Shown one piece after another: positions 53,353 to 62,322 of a stretch of 64,000 bases of DNA (positions are counted from its first letter, which is position 1; every line of letters begins with the position of its first letter). The stretch is from an uncultured Paraglaciecola sp. (lineage in GTDB: Bacteria; Pseudomonadota; Gammaproteobacteria; Enterobacterales; Alteromonadaceae). Where the stretch lies: the NCBI RefSeq assembly GCF_937123705.1, contig NZ_CAKZKO010000098.1:1-64000 (forward strand), read 5' to 3'. The notes beneath the pieces are model-generated. The model had not been told where the DNA came from and made no database searches. It saw nothing but the letters and a program-made list of their open reading frames with translations. A program made the translations under genes and the position numbers.

Positions 53353-54744
53353 ATGAAAAACATATTTAAAAACATATTATTAGTGACTAGCTTGGTGTGT
53401 GTTGCAAACTCGGTGATGGCCCAAGAAGACAAAGCCCTAGATTTAGATGCCTTGTTAAAACAACTAGAACAAGGTCAGTTTCAACAAAATCAACAAAATG
53501 TACAGCGCGAACAAGAGTTTACGGCAAAACGCTCTGAACAAGACCAAATGTTACGCCAAGCTAAACAAAGTCGTGATGCTACCTTGGCCAAATCAGAAAA
53601 AATGGAAACCCAGTTCGAAGAAAACGAATTTAAACTGGCAGACCTAAACGACGCCATGAACAAACGTTTAGGCTCATTAAAAGAGTTATTTGGGGTGTTA
53701 CAACAAGTGTCAGGCGACACCAAAAGTAAATTTCAAAATTCGATTATTTCTGCACAAATTCCAGGACGAGCGGCGTTTTTAGATGATTTAGCCCAGTCCA
53801 TGGGCACCACATCAAAGCTGGCCTCAATTGAAGAAATTGAGCGTGTTTGGTTTGAGATGCAACGAGAGATGACCGAATCAGGCAAAGTCACCACTTTTAC
53901 CACAGACGTAATTGAAGCAGGTGGCGAAAAAGTCAGTAAACAAGTGTTACGTGTTGGGCCTTTTGCCTTGGCCGCCGACGGAAAATATCTCGATTATAAT
54001 GGCACAACTGGTTCGGTTTCTGAGTTGGTGCGTCAACCTGCGGGGCGTTATGGCGCAAGTGCAGCTGCCTTACAGCAATCATCAGGTGAGTTGATTGAGT
54101 TTGGTTTAGATCCAACCGGTGGCTCTATTCTTAAGTTGTTAGTGCAAGCGCCCAGTTTGAAAGAGCGGGTAGAGCAAGGCGGAACAGTCGGTTATATCAT
54201 TCTCGCGGTAGGTGTTGTGGGTTTGTTGATTGCGATGTGGCGCTTTATTGCTTTGATGATTGAAGGTACTAAAGTGCATCGCCAACTTAAATCAGACACT
54301 TTCAAAAACAACAACTCCCTTGGCCGTGTTATGAAAGCCAAGGACGATTACCCAGAAGCCGACACCGAAGCACTTGAACTACACCTGACCGAAGCGATTT
54401 TAGGCGAAGTGCCAAAACTAGGTAGGTCGCTGAGCATAATCAAAGTGATATCGGTAGTCGCACCTTTGATGGGCTTACTCGGCACCGTATCCGGCATGAT
54501 CAATACCTTTCAAGCTATCACCTTATTTGGCACAGGCGACCCTAAATTAATGGCTGGCGGTATTTCAACTGCATTAGTCACAACGGTATTGGGATTAGTT
54601 GTGGCCATTCCTATGACCTTGTTATACGCCATGTTAAATACCCGCAGCAAAAGCATTGTGTACATATTGCAAGAGCAAGCCGCGGGCGTGATTGCCGAGC
54701 GGGCTGAAGCGCTTGTTCCAGATACTGCAAGCAGCAAAGCCTAA
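53353..54744 (+). CDS. TtpC-like large MotA/TolQ/ExbB-family protein
   Basis: 463 aa. Signal peptide, then a periplasmic coiled coil (residues about 35-110, Gln/Glu/Lys rich) and a TolQ/ExbB-like C-terminal domain with three membrane helices (about 278-302, 370-392 and 405-430; LMGLLGTVSGMINTFQAI is the proton-channel signature). TtpC of Vibrio has this layout and is needed for TonB2-type systems. Confidence 0.9.
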   Translation: MKNIFKNILLVTSLVCVANSVMAQEDKALDLDALLKQLEQGQFQQNQQNVQREQEFTAKRSEQDQMLRQAKQSRDATLAKSEKMETQFEENEFKLADLNDAMNKRLGSLKELFGVLQQVSGDTKSKFQNSIISAQIPGRAAFLDDLAQSMGTTSKLASIEEIERVWFEMQREMTESGKVTTFTTDVIEAGGEKVSKQVLRVGPFALAADGKYLDYNGTTGSVSELVRQPAGRYGASAAALQQSSGELIEFGLDPTGGSILKLLVQAPSLKERVEQGGTVGYIILAVGVVGLLIAMWRFIALMIEGTKVHRQLKSDTFKNNNSLGRVMKAKDDYPEADTEALELHLTEAILGEVPKLGRSLSIIKVISVVAPLMGLLGTVSGMINTFQAITLFGTGDPKLMAGGISTALVTTVLGLVVAIPMTLLYAMLNTRSKSIVYILQEQAAGVIAERAEALVPDTASSKA

Positions 54745-54750
54745 TTCACC

Positions 54751-55275
54751 ATGATTGAAATTTTCGAAAGCATTCGCGATTTTACCGAAACTGGCGGCCA
54801 AGTGCTGCTGATCATCGGTGGCTTGATTTTTGTGATGTGGTTAATGATTTTAGAGCGCGCCATGTATGTATTTGTGGCTCACAAACAATATAAAGCCGCT
54901 GTGATTGCTAAATGGAAAGCCCGGCAAGAGCGTTCGTCTTGGAACGCCGAACAAATTCGCCAAGCGATGATTTCACGGGTAACCCTTAAACTTGGTGCAG
55001 GTGTGCCTATTATCCAATCGCTGGTGGCGTTATGTCCGTTGTTAGGTTTGATGGGCACAGTCACCGGCATGATTGAAGTATTTGATGTGATGGCAATTTC
55101 TGGCTCGGGTAACGCCCGCTCAATGGCGTCGGGTGTGTCCAAAGCCACTATCCCTACAATGGCAGGAATGGTAGGGGCGTTGTCGGGTGTTTTTGCCTCT
55201 ACTTGGCTGGCCAGAACGGCCAAAAAAGAACGGGCCAGCCTTGAAGATACACTGCGAATGCAACGTAAAATTTAG
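54751..55275 (+). CDS. exbB: ExbB proton-channel protein
   Basis: 174 aa with three membrane helices (about residues 17-37, 85-110 and 127-150) and the signature CPLLGLMGTVTGMIEVFDVMA. ExbB forms the stator-like pentamer that energises TonB with ExbD. Follows the TtpC-like gene by 6 bp. Confidence 0.93.
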   Translation: MIEIFESIRDFTETGGQVLLIIGGLIFVMWLMILERAMYVFVAHKQYKAAVIAKWKARQERSSWNAEQIRQAMISRVTLKLGAGVPIIQSLVALCPLLGLMGTVTGMIEVFDVMAISGSGNARSMASGVSKATIPTMAGMVGALSGVFASTWLARTAKKERASLEDTLRMQRKI

Positions 55276-55308
55276 CCCGTTAAAATAGACAAATAACCAG
55301 AGAACATT

Positions 55309-55716
55309 ATGAAACAGCATTTCCAAAATTTGATGGACGAAGAAGAAGCCACAATCGATATGACCCCTATGCTCGACGTAGTGTTTATCATGTTGATATT
55401 TTTTATTGTGACCGCCTCGTTTGTGAAAGAAGCGGGCATTGACGTCAATCGCCCCGAAGCGGCCACCGCAGTGAAAAAAGACCGAGCCAATATATTGGTG
55501 GCAATCAGCGCTAAAGGTGATATTTGGATCAATAAACGTAAAGTCGATGTGCGTGCAGTGCAAGCCAATATCGAGCGGTTATACGCGGAAAATCCACAAG
55601 GTACTGTGGTTATTCAGGCCGATAGAAAGGCCACTACTGACGTGTTGATTAAAGTCATGGATGCGTCACGAGCGGCAGGCATAACCGATGTGTCAATTGC
55701 GGCGCAGGAGCCTTAA
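55309..55716 (+). CDS. exbD: ExbD biopolymer transport protein
   Basis: 135 aa, one N-terminal membrane helix with the conserved acidic residue context IDMTPMLDVVFIMLIFFIV (Asp in the membrane border carries protons), then a periplasmic domain ending TDVSIAAQEP. Partner of ExbB and TonB. Confidence 0.94.
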   Translation: MKQHFQNLMDEEEATIDMTPMLDVVFIMLIFFIVTASFVKEAGIDVNRPEAATAVKKDRANILVAISAKGDIWINKRKVDVRAVQANIERLYAENPQGTVVIQADRKATTDVLIKVMDASRAAGITDVSIAAQEP

Positions 55717-55722
55717 GCCGTT

Positions 55723-56364
55723 ATGTCCCATGGGATTAAAACATGGCCTCAGACTATCTCAAGGCTCGCTGTTGCATTAATTGTTGCCGCAGTGGTGACC
55801 TTAGGTTTGTTTTATTTGATGCAATCGCTCATTCAAAGTGGTGGCAGTGCGTTAACTGATGCCCCTAAAGGCAGTGTTTTGGATTTTGTCCGCGTGAAAA
55901 AAGAACAGGCCGCGCAAAAGAAAGATCGCAAACCCAAAAAGCCACCTAAGCCTAAACAACCGCCACCGGATATGGCACCGCCACAAATGCAAACACCTAA
56001 TCCCGATGCAGCCACTGGTGGCATGGACTTTGGTGCGGATGTGGCGGCCGATATTTCACTCGATGGTGGTCTGGCATTGGCATCTGGAGACGGTGAGTTT
56101 TTACCAATAGTGCGAGTAGCAGCGGTCTATCCAAGACGTGCGTTACAGCGGGGCATTGAAGGTTTTGTTGATGTGGAGTTTACCGTATCAAAACTGGGAA
56201 CCGTTAAAGATCCCAAAGTGACACAAGCATCACCACAAGGCATTTTTGAACAAGCGGCACTGGATGCCACCTTAAAATATAAATACAAACCGCGCGTCGT
56301 TAACGGCGAACCCATGGCAGTGTCTGGGGTAGAAGTGCGGGTTAAATTCGAACTGGGAGGCTAA
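55723..56364 (+). CDS. tonB: Energy transducer TonB (TonB2 type)
   Basis: 213 aa. N-terminal membrane anchor (ISRLAVALIVAAVVTLGLFYLM), short Pro/Lys-rich spanner (KPKKPPKPKQPPPDMAPP) and C-terminal TonB domain (RVAAVYPRRALQRGIEGFVDVEFTV...YKYKPRVVNGEPM). It links the ExbB/ExbD motor to the receptor, most likely the one at 49698. Confidence 0.94.
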   Translation: MSHGIKTWPQTISRLAVALIVAAVVTLGLFYLMQSLIQSGGSALTDAPKGSVLDFVRVKKEQAAQKKDRKPKKPPKPKQPPPDMAPPQMQTPNPDAATGGMDFGADVAADISLDGGLALASGDGEFLPIVRVAAVYPRRALQRGIEGFVDVEFTVSKLGTVKDPKVTQASPQGIFEQAALDATLKYKYKPRVVNGEPMAVSGVEVRVKFELGG

Positions 56365-56366
56365 CC

Positions 56367-57686
56367 ATGGCAATGCACACAATCTTACTAAAATTAGCGC
56401 CTGTCTTGATGACAGGTATTCTACTGGCGAGTGTACAGGTGAGTGCTGTGCAAGCAGAACAATCAACAGTAGAGCGCAAAACCAAACGTGTGCCTACCTT
56501 GCGCTCAAAAGTATACGACCAATTGTCTCGCGCCCAAAGTTTGGCGGATGGGGGCGATCAAGCCGCAGCGTTTGAGGTATTGGATAGAGTAAAGTCTAAA
56601 GCCAGTTCAATGAATAGTTATGAACAGGCCATGTTGTATAACTTTTATGGCTTTATTCATTACGAAGCTGAAAATTACGATCAAGCTATTGCTGCGTTTG
56701 AAAATGTGGTGCAGCAACAACCCATTCCAGAAACCTTCGAACAGGCAACTTTGTTTAGTTTGGCGCAATTACACATGATGCGCGGCAATTTTGATAAAGC
56801 CATTACCAAAATAGAGCAATGGGAAAATATTCAAAAGGCACTTCATCCCACTAAAGAAGTCCCTGCTAAAAACTTGGTGCTTAAAGCCCAAGCCATGTAT
56901 CAAAAGCAAGATTATGCCGCGGCCTCTCAATATATCAATGCGGCTGTTACGCAAGTCGAAAGCAACGACTTAGGCTTTCAAGTGGATGAACAATGGTATG
57001 TATTACAGCGCGCAGTGTACTTTGAGCTAAAACAACCCGAACAAGTAAAAGATGTATTGCTTAAATTAGTCAAAAAATTTGAAGCGCCAAAATACTGGTT
57101 ACAACTTGCCGGTATGTATGGCGAGCTTGGACAAGAACAGAAACAATTGGCCATAATGGAAATTGCTCAGCAAAAAAGTTTTGTTGCAACGGGCGCTGAT
57201 ATGTTCAATTTGGCGCAACTTTATTATTATCACCAAATGCCATACAAAGCCGCCGCAATCATGCAAGAAGCGTTAGATGCCGGCAAATTACCCGAAGATG
57301 AGCGAAATTTAACCTTTTTAGCCCAGTCTTGGAACTTTGCTAAAGAAACCCAAAAAGCCATTCCTGTGATGTTAGCCGCCGCTAAATTATCAGCAACAGG
57401 TGATTTATATGCCCAGCTTGGTCAAATGTACCTCAACATGGACAACTGGGAGCAGGCGATTGCCGCATCACAACAAGCCTTAGAAAAAGGCGATTTACGT
57501 AATGAAGGCATGTCGCATCTGGTAATGGGTATGGCGCAGTTTAATGTGGGCGAATACAACCAAGCACTTAATCAACTGGCAAAGGCCCAAGAATTTAACG
57601 GCAGTCGTAGCATGGCGCAGCAATGGACCAAGTATGTTGAAGGGGAAAGAAAACAATATGCTACTTTTGTTTCTGTTGGAAGTTGA
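56367..57686 (+). CDS. TPR-repeat exported protein of the TonB operon
   Basis: 439 aa, signal peptide (MTGILLASVQVSAVQA) and several tetratricopeptide repeats (for example YNFYGFIHYEAENYDQAIAAFENVV near residue 90 and GQMYLNMDNWEQAIAASQQAL near 365). Starts 2 bp after tonB. Such TPR proteins close many TtpC-TonB2 operons and probably scaffold the complex; the role is not proven. Confidence 0.88.
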   Translation: MAMHTILLKLAPVLMTGILLASVQVSAVQAEQSTVERKTKRVPTLRSKVYDQLSRAQSLADGGDQAAAFEVLDRVKSKASSMNSYEQAMLYNFYGFIHYEAENYDQAIAAFENVVQQQPIPETFEQATLFSLAQLHMMRGNFDKAITKIEQWENIQKALHPTKEVPAKNLVLKAQAMYQKQDYAAASQYINAAVTQVESNDLGFQVDEQWYVLQRAVYFELKQPEQVKDVLLKLVKKFEAPKYWLQLAGMYGELGQEQKQLAIMEIAQQKSFVATGADMFNLAQLYYYHQMPYKAAAIMQEALDAGKLPEDERNLTFLAQSWNFAKETQKAIPVMLAAAKLSATGDLYAQLGQMYLNMDNWEQAIAASQQALEKGDLRNEGMSHLVMGMAQFNVGEYNQALNQLAKAQEFNGSRSMAQQWTKYVEGERKQYATFVSVGS

Positions 57687-57709
57687 TAGTAAATCATCAT
57701 TTGTTTATG

Positions 57710-57734
57710 AAAGCGCCTATATGGCGCTTTTTTT
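57710..57734 (+). terminator. Intrinsic terminator after the TonB operon
   Basis: AAAGCGCC/GGCGCTTT, 8-bp stem with a TATAT loop and a run of seven to eight T. It ends the six-gene transcript 24 bp after the TPR stop. Confidence 0.9.
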
Positions 57735-57789
57735 ATACCCAAAACTAATCTAATATTTTATCTCTAATCGTTTTTATGGATGAATAACA

Positions 57790-58701
57790 ATGAAATGGCC
57801 CAACCTAAAGCATCTTCACTACTTAGTTGTATTACACCAAGAACAGCATTTTCACCGCGCCGCAAAGCACTGCCATGTGAGTCAATCTACATTAAGTACG
57901 GCGGTACAGAATCTTGAAGAGCTATTTGGTGCTCAGTTGTTGGAGCGAGATCATAAAAACTTTGTCTTTACCCCTTTTGGTATAGAGTTGGTTGAACGCA
58001 GCAAGGCCTTACTAGTAGACGCTCATGAATTGATGGATTTCGCGCAAAGTGCCGGTAATTGGCAAGCTGGCAACCTCAAAATTGGGGTTATTCCCACCAT
58101 TGCGCCTTTTATATTTGAAGGTTTGATTAATACCGTGAAACAACATCTGCCTGATATTCGATTGCAACTGCAAGAAGACACCACGGCTAACTTGTTAACC
58201 CAACTCAATGAAGGCGGGTTAGATCTCCTTATTTTGGCCTTACCTATAGATACACCCGGTTGTAAACAATTGATTTTAGGTCACGACCCTTTTCATTTAA
58301 TAGCCCACAATGATCTATTAAAAACTAAAAATCAGCCCCTGAATGTGTCTGATTTACCAAAGCAAAGTATTTTCTTACTGCAACAAGAACATTGCATGAC
58401 CGGACATGCGGTAAGTGCTTGTGGTTTACAACATAGTGAACAAGTGAGTACGCTGGCAGCCAGCAGTTTGTACACCTTAGTACAACTTGCTAACAGTAAA
58501 CTGGGATATACTTTTATGCCGGAATTGGCTATTCATAATAATATTTTGCTTAATACCCCTTTGGTCGCTATGCCCGCTGAAGATAAAGCCTATCGCGAAA
58601 TCGGAATGGTATGGCGAAGTGGTACTACACGAGTCAGATTATTTCGTTATTTGGCAGAATTAGTCGCACCGCTCATGCCAATGAATACTTTGATCCGTTA
58701 A
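57790..58701 (+). CDS. oxyR: OxyR-like LysR-family regulator
   Basis: 303 aa. LysR-type winged helix at the N-terminus (HFHRAAKHCHVSQSTLSTAVQNLEELFGAQLLER). In the effector domain HCMTGHAVSAC places two cysteines nine residues apart, matching the C199/C208 redox pair of OxyR, which forms a disulfide under peroxide. It probably activates peroxide-defence genes. No oxyR partner gene (katG, ahpC) is adjacent. Confidence 0.87.
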   Translation: MKWPNLKHLHYLVVLHQEQHFHRAAKHCHVSQSTLSTAVQNLEELFGAQLLERDHKNFVFTPFGIELVERSKALLVDAHELMDFAQSAGNWQAGNLKIGVIPTIAPFIFEGLINTVKQHLPDIRLQLQEDTTANLLTQLNEGGLDLLILALPIDTPGCKQLILGHDPFHLIAHNDLLKTKNQPLNVSDLPKQSIFLLQQEHCMTGHAVSACGLQHSEQVSTLAASSLYTLVQLANSKLGYTFMPELAIHNNILLNTPLVAMPAEDKAYREIGMVWRSGTTRVRLFRYLAELVAPLMPMNTLIR

Positions 58702-58798
58702 TATCTAAATTATTTTTGTAAAAAATAAACTTTTTGATTTTGTCCCTCGACTTTATGTATGAAAAGGGAAAACGCCCTCTATCTGGGAACTAATAAAA

Positions 58799-59341
58799 GT
58801 GTTTGAGAAAACCGATGAACAGTTAATAGCAAAAGCACTGCGAGGCAATAAATCGGCCTGGATGAGTTTGTTAAAACGCTATGAAAAACAAATATACAAT
58901 TACGGCATGCGCATGACGGGGAAAAACGAAGATGCACTGGATTTGATGCAAGAGGTGTTTATATCGGTGTTTCGTAATTTGTCGAGTTACCGAAATGAGG
59001 GCAGCTTCAAGAGTTGGATGTTTCGCATTGCCCATTTTCGTTGCATAGAATTTTACAGGCGCAAGAAACCCATGCAGGGCTTAGATGATGCCCCAGAGAT
59101 TGAAAGTGAAGCAATCAGCGCCGCAGATAGCATTCACACATCTCAGGAAAACAAACAGTTAATTAGCGCCATGCAACAACTGCCGCTGGCACAAAAAGCA
59201 GTGGTGGAATTAAAGTTTTTTGGGCAATTTACTTTCGATGAAATTGCCGAGCAAATGGGGATTTCAGCCAATACGGCCAAGTCGCGCTTATATGGTGCAT
59301 TAGATAAATTGAAAAGCTTAATGGAGGTTGAGTATGCCTGA
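58799..59341 (+). CDS. ECF-type sigma factor
   Basis: 180 aa with sigma region 2 (NEDALDLMQEVFISVFRNLSSYRNEGSFKSWMFRIAHFRCIEFYRR) and region 4 (QLPLAQKAVVELKFFGQFTFDEIAEQMGISANTAKSRLYGALDKL) and no region 3, as in ECF sigma factors. The start is GTG 58799. It overlaps the following gene by 8 bp, so it is co-translated with its likely anti-sigma partner. Confidence 0.92.
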   Translation: MFEKTDEQLIAKALRGNKSAWMSLLKRYEKQIYNYGMRMTGKNEDALDLMQEVFISVFRNLSSYRNEGSFKSWMFRIAHFRCIEFYRRKKPMQGLDDAPEIESEAISAADSIHTSQENKQLISAMQQLPLAQKAVVELKFFGQFTFDEIAEQMGISANTAKSRLYGALDKLKSLMEVEYA

Positions 59342-60017
59342 ATATACCGCACAATCAGATAGATCTAAATTAAGTAACGAGCAGTTGCTTGGGCTGTGGG
59401 CAGAACAGCAACTGTCTTCACAACAACAAAAGGTATTTGAACAGCGCTGCCTAGACGATAGTGATTTTGCTAAACAAGTTGAGGCATTTAACTTGTTTTC
59501 AATGCAAACAGATCATTACCAGTCTATGGATGTGCCTAATTGGGATAGAGACAGCTCATTTGATATGCCAGATAAAGCAAAATGGTGGCAATGGCAAGGA
59601 CTACCTACCTTATCTTTTGCTACTTCTTTGTGCGCTATTGTAATGGTGTTATCGGGATTGCAAGTCCATACCGATAACGGCGCCATGACCATTAGTTTTG
59701 CCCCTAAGCAAAATCAACAGGATATCGATAAGTTAGTGAATGACCGTTTGGTTGAATTTCAGCAATCGCAACAACTGGCATTAACAACCTATACCCAAAA
59801 TTTGCAGCAACAGCAATTAGATACCAGCACCCAACTGACTCAATATCTGTTAGAAGCAAGCCGTCAAGAAAGGCGCGAGGACTTTGCTGAATTAATCAAG
59901 TATGTGAACCAGCAACGAGGCGATGATCAATTGTTTTATGCCCGTCAACTAAATCAATTGCAACAAGATATATATGCCCAGCCTGAGTTATCAGGTACCG
60001 GCAACATTAACGAGTAA
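59334..60017 (+). CDS. Probable membrane anti-sigma factor
   Basis: 227 aa from ATG 59334 (MPEYTAQSD), directly after GGAGG. The N-terminal 85 cytoplasmic residues (SNEQLLGLWAEQQLSSQQQKVFEQRC resembles a zinc-less anti-sigma domain) precede one membrane helix (about 86-106) and a Gln-rich periplasmic coiled coil. Gene order sigma then one-span membrane protein is typical of sigma/anti-sigma pairs. Sequence alone does not prove binding. Confidence 0.75.
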   Translation: MPEYTAQSDRSKLSNEQLLGLWAEQQLSSQQQKVFEQRCLDDSDFAKQVEAFNLFSMQTDHYQSMDVPNWDRDSSFDMPDKAKWWQWQGLPTLSFATSLCAIVMVLSGLQVHTDNGAMTISFAPKQNQQDIDKLVNDRLVEFQQSQQLALTTYTQNLQQQQLDTSTQLTQYLLEASRQERREDFAELIKYVNQQRGDDQLFYARQLNQLQQDIYAQPELSGTGNINE

Positions 60018-60027
60018 GGAAGTAATC

Positions 60028-60975
60028 ATGAAGTTATCCATTAAAAAAACGTTTTTAGCTTTAGCGTTTAGCAGCTTAGCTATGAGTTCATCTCTAGCCC
60101 AAAATAGTGCAACCAATATGAAAGAAATACGCAATGAGGTGGGCATCATGCTCAATATTTTACAAGCCTCGTTGAAACAGCAAAGTTCTAAAAAAAATAT
60201 GCGTTTTAAGGCCCATGCTGTTTTTTATCTCGCTAATCAAGGTGTAGTGTTTGAAATTGGCAGTAGTCGACGTGGCGGTAATTGGTTTGATATTGATTTA
60301 GGTGGGTTAAATGACTTAATGAGCAATCTTCCTATTGCATCGAGTTCCCGTAATATGAGTGAAGATGAACTTAATATTAATATAAATGAAAATGAAATCG
60401 AAAGAATGGTCAAAAACTTTGTCACACATGGGGATGATTATGATGATGATTTTAGTGACAAAATGCGTGATTTAAATGACGAACAACGAGATGTAGATTG
60501 GGAGAAAAGGGAGCTTGAACGAACTCGACGAGACTTAGATTTTGAAAAAAGAAATGCAGACTCGGATCGTCGCAAAGAAATAGTCAAAGAAATGGCCAAG
60601 TTAAATAAGGAAGTGACAAAACTAGAAGCCAAAAAAGCGGAATTACAGAAGTTTCACAATGAATTAGAGGCGCAGCGTAACCAAGAAATGGTTAATCGTC
60701 GGGCTGTGAAGAAAAAGCTATACAAAGAATCACTTGCTATATTTGAGGATACCATTGGCGATATGCTGTGCCGTTACGGTGCAGGGCTGCGCTCTTTAGC
60801 TGATGACGAGAATATTACATTCTTATTATCTGATTTTATTGATGCGGATGATGATAGTGTCATCAGATCTCACGACAAAGTGTATGTATTCAAAAATAAA
60901 GATGTTAACGACTGTGTTACCGGTAAATCGGATAAAAATAAATTGCTAGCGGCGGCTAATAGTTACATCTTCTAG
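60028..60975 (+). CDS. Exported coiled-coil protein of the sigma operon, function unknown
   Basis: 315 aa from ATG 60028 (AAGGAAG upstream), signal peptide MKLSIKKTFLALAFSSLAMSSSLA. A charged heptad region (about residues 150-240, DLNDEQRDVDWEKRELERTRRDLDFEKR) forms a long coiled coil. The N-terminal ~110 residues and C-terminal ~70 may be globular; a single Cys pair (MLCRYGAG and NDCVTG) could be a disulfide. Probably the output or signal partner of the ECF sigma/anti-sigma pair. Confidence 0.75.
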   Translation: MKLSIKKTFLALAFSSLAMSSSLAQNSATNMKEIRNEVGIMLNILQASLKQQSSKKNMRFKAHAVFYLANQGVVFEIGSSRRGGNWFDIDLGGLNDLMSNLPIASSSRNMSEDELNININENEIERMVKNFVTHGDDYDDDFSDKMRDLNDEQRDVDWEKRELERTRRDLDFEKRNADSDRRKEIVKEMAKLNKEVTKLEAKKAELQKFHNELEAQRNQEMVNRRAVKKKLYKESLAIFEDTIGDMLCRYGAGLRSLADDENITFLLSDFIDADDDSVIRSHDKVYVFKNKDVNDCVTGKSDKNKLLAAANSYIF

Positions 60976-61076
60976 TTAAAACCATTTTGCCCCAATTAAC
61001 TTGCTAGTCATACAAAGTGGCTAGTTATTATATGCGGATTGGTAACCCTAAGGTTAGTTGCAAAATTTATTGTTCT

Positions 61077-61104
61077 AAAAAGTCAGCTTCAAGCTGACTT
61101 TTTT
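61077..61104 (+). terminator. Intrinsic terminator after the sigma operon
   Basis: AAAAAGTCAGCTT/AAGCTGACTTTTT with a single-base centre and a T-tract, about 100 bp after the last stop. It separates the sigma operon from the KAS III gene. Confidence 0.88.
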
Positions 61105-61187
61105 ATTACAAACCGATAAGCTAGCAAAATATCAGCCACATTAATGTTATGTCAATGTGGCCCAAAATATTTTAGTTAGGACGATAC

Positions 61188-62312
61188 ATGACACCTTCTG
61201 TAGTAATTAGCGGTTCTGGATTATGGAAACCCGATCATAGCATTAGCAATGAAGAACTTGTCGAAGCATACAACGCTTATGCTGAACAGTTTAATCAGCA
61301 AAATCAACAAGCAATTGAGCAAGGAGAATGTGCATCTAAACCCTTATCAAGTGCCGAGTTTATTGAGAAAGCTTCGGGTATCAAAAGTCGGTATATTTAT
61401 ATCAAAGACGGGGTGTTAGATATAAACAGAATGCGCCCCAATATTCCTGAGCGTTCAGAAGACGCGTTGTCTGATCAAGCCGAAATAGCCATTCATGCTG
61501 CTAAAGATGCCTTAAAGTCGGCCAATAAGACCCCTGAAGATATTGATGTGGTTATTGTGTCTTGTGCCTATACCCAAAGATCGTACCCAGCTTTAGCCAT
61601 TGAAGTGCAAGGTGCCTTAGGTATCAAAGGCTTTGCCTTCGATATGCTAGTCGCCTGCTCTGCGGCGACCTTCGCCTTACATCGTGCTTATGAAATGATA
61701 GCGGCGGGTACCGCAAAGTCTGTTTTAGTCATCAATCCAGAGTTAACCTCTCCACAAGTGAACTATTGTGATCGCGATAGCCATTTTATCTTTGGTGATG
61801 TAGCCACAGCTATGGTGGTAGAAAGTGCTGATACCGCTGATTCAGAGCATATGTTTGAAATTATGAGTACCAAAGCGGTGACTCAATACTCCAGTAATAT
61901 TCGTTCGAATTTTGGTTATGTAAGCCGCGCTAATGATGCCGACCCATTTGCTGCTGACAAACTGTTTCATCAACAAGGGCGTAAAGTTTTCAAAGAAGTC
62001 TGCCCTATGGCGGTGGAACATATTTCTGAGCATTTAAGTCGCCATCAGCTAAATTCAGATGATGTTTCCAGATGGTGGTTACATCAGGCTAACATCAACA
62101 TGAATACTCTTATCAGTCGTAAACTACTCGACAGACAACCTTCATTAGAAGAGGCGCCTATAGTATTAGATACTTTTGCAAATACCGCTTCTGCTGGCTC
62201 AATTATCGCATTTTGTTTAAATCACAAAGATTTAAACTCCGGTGATGTTGGCTTGCTGTGTTCGTTTGGGGCAGGGTATTCAATCGGTAGTCTAGTCATA
62301 AAAAAACGATAG
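61188..62312 (+). CDS. Beta-ketoacyl-ACP synthase III-family enzyme
   Basis: 374-aa thiolase-fold enzyme. The catalytic triad is visible: Cys in LVACSAATFALH (about residue 155), His in WWLHQANINMN (about 302) and Asn in FANTASAGSI (about 332). It is longer than housekeeping FabH (about 317 aa) because of an N-terminal insertion (residues 30-60, Gln/Glu rich). Such stand-alone copies often serve special lipid or polyketide-like products. It is followed 10 bp later by prsK. Confidence 0.9.
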   Translation: MTPSVVISGSGLWKPDHSISNEELVEAYNAYAEQFNQQNQQAIEQGECASKPLSSAEFIEKASGIKSRYIYIKDGVLDINRMRPNIPERSEDALSDQAEIAIHAAKDALKSANKTPEDIDVVIVSCAYTQRSYPALAIEVQGALGIKGFAFDMLVACSAATFALHRAYEMIAAGTAKSVLVINPELTSPQVNYCDRDSHFIFGDVATAMVVESADTADSEHMFEIMSTKAVTQYSSNIRSNFGYVSRANDADPFAADKLFHQQGRKVFKEVCPMAVEHISEHLSRHQLNSDDVSRWWLHQANINMNTLISRKLLDRQPSLEEAPIVLDTFANTASAGSIIAFCLNHKDLNSGDVGLLCSFGAGYSIGSLVIKKR

Positions 62313-62322
62313 AGGGCTCACT

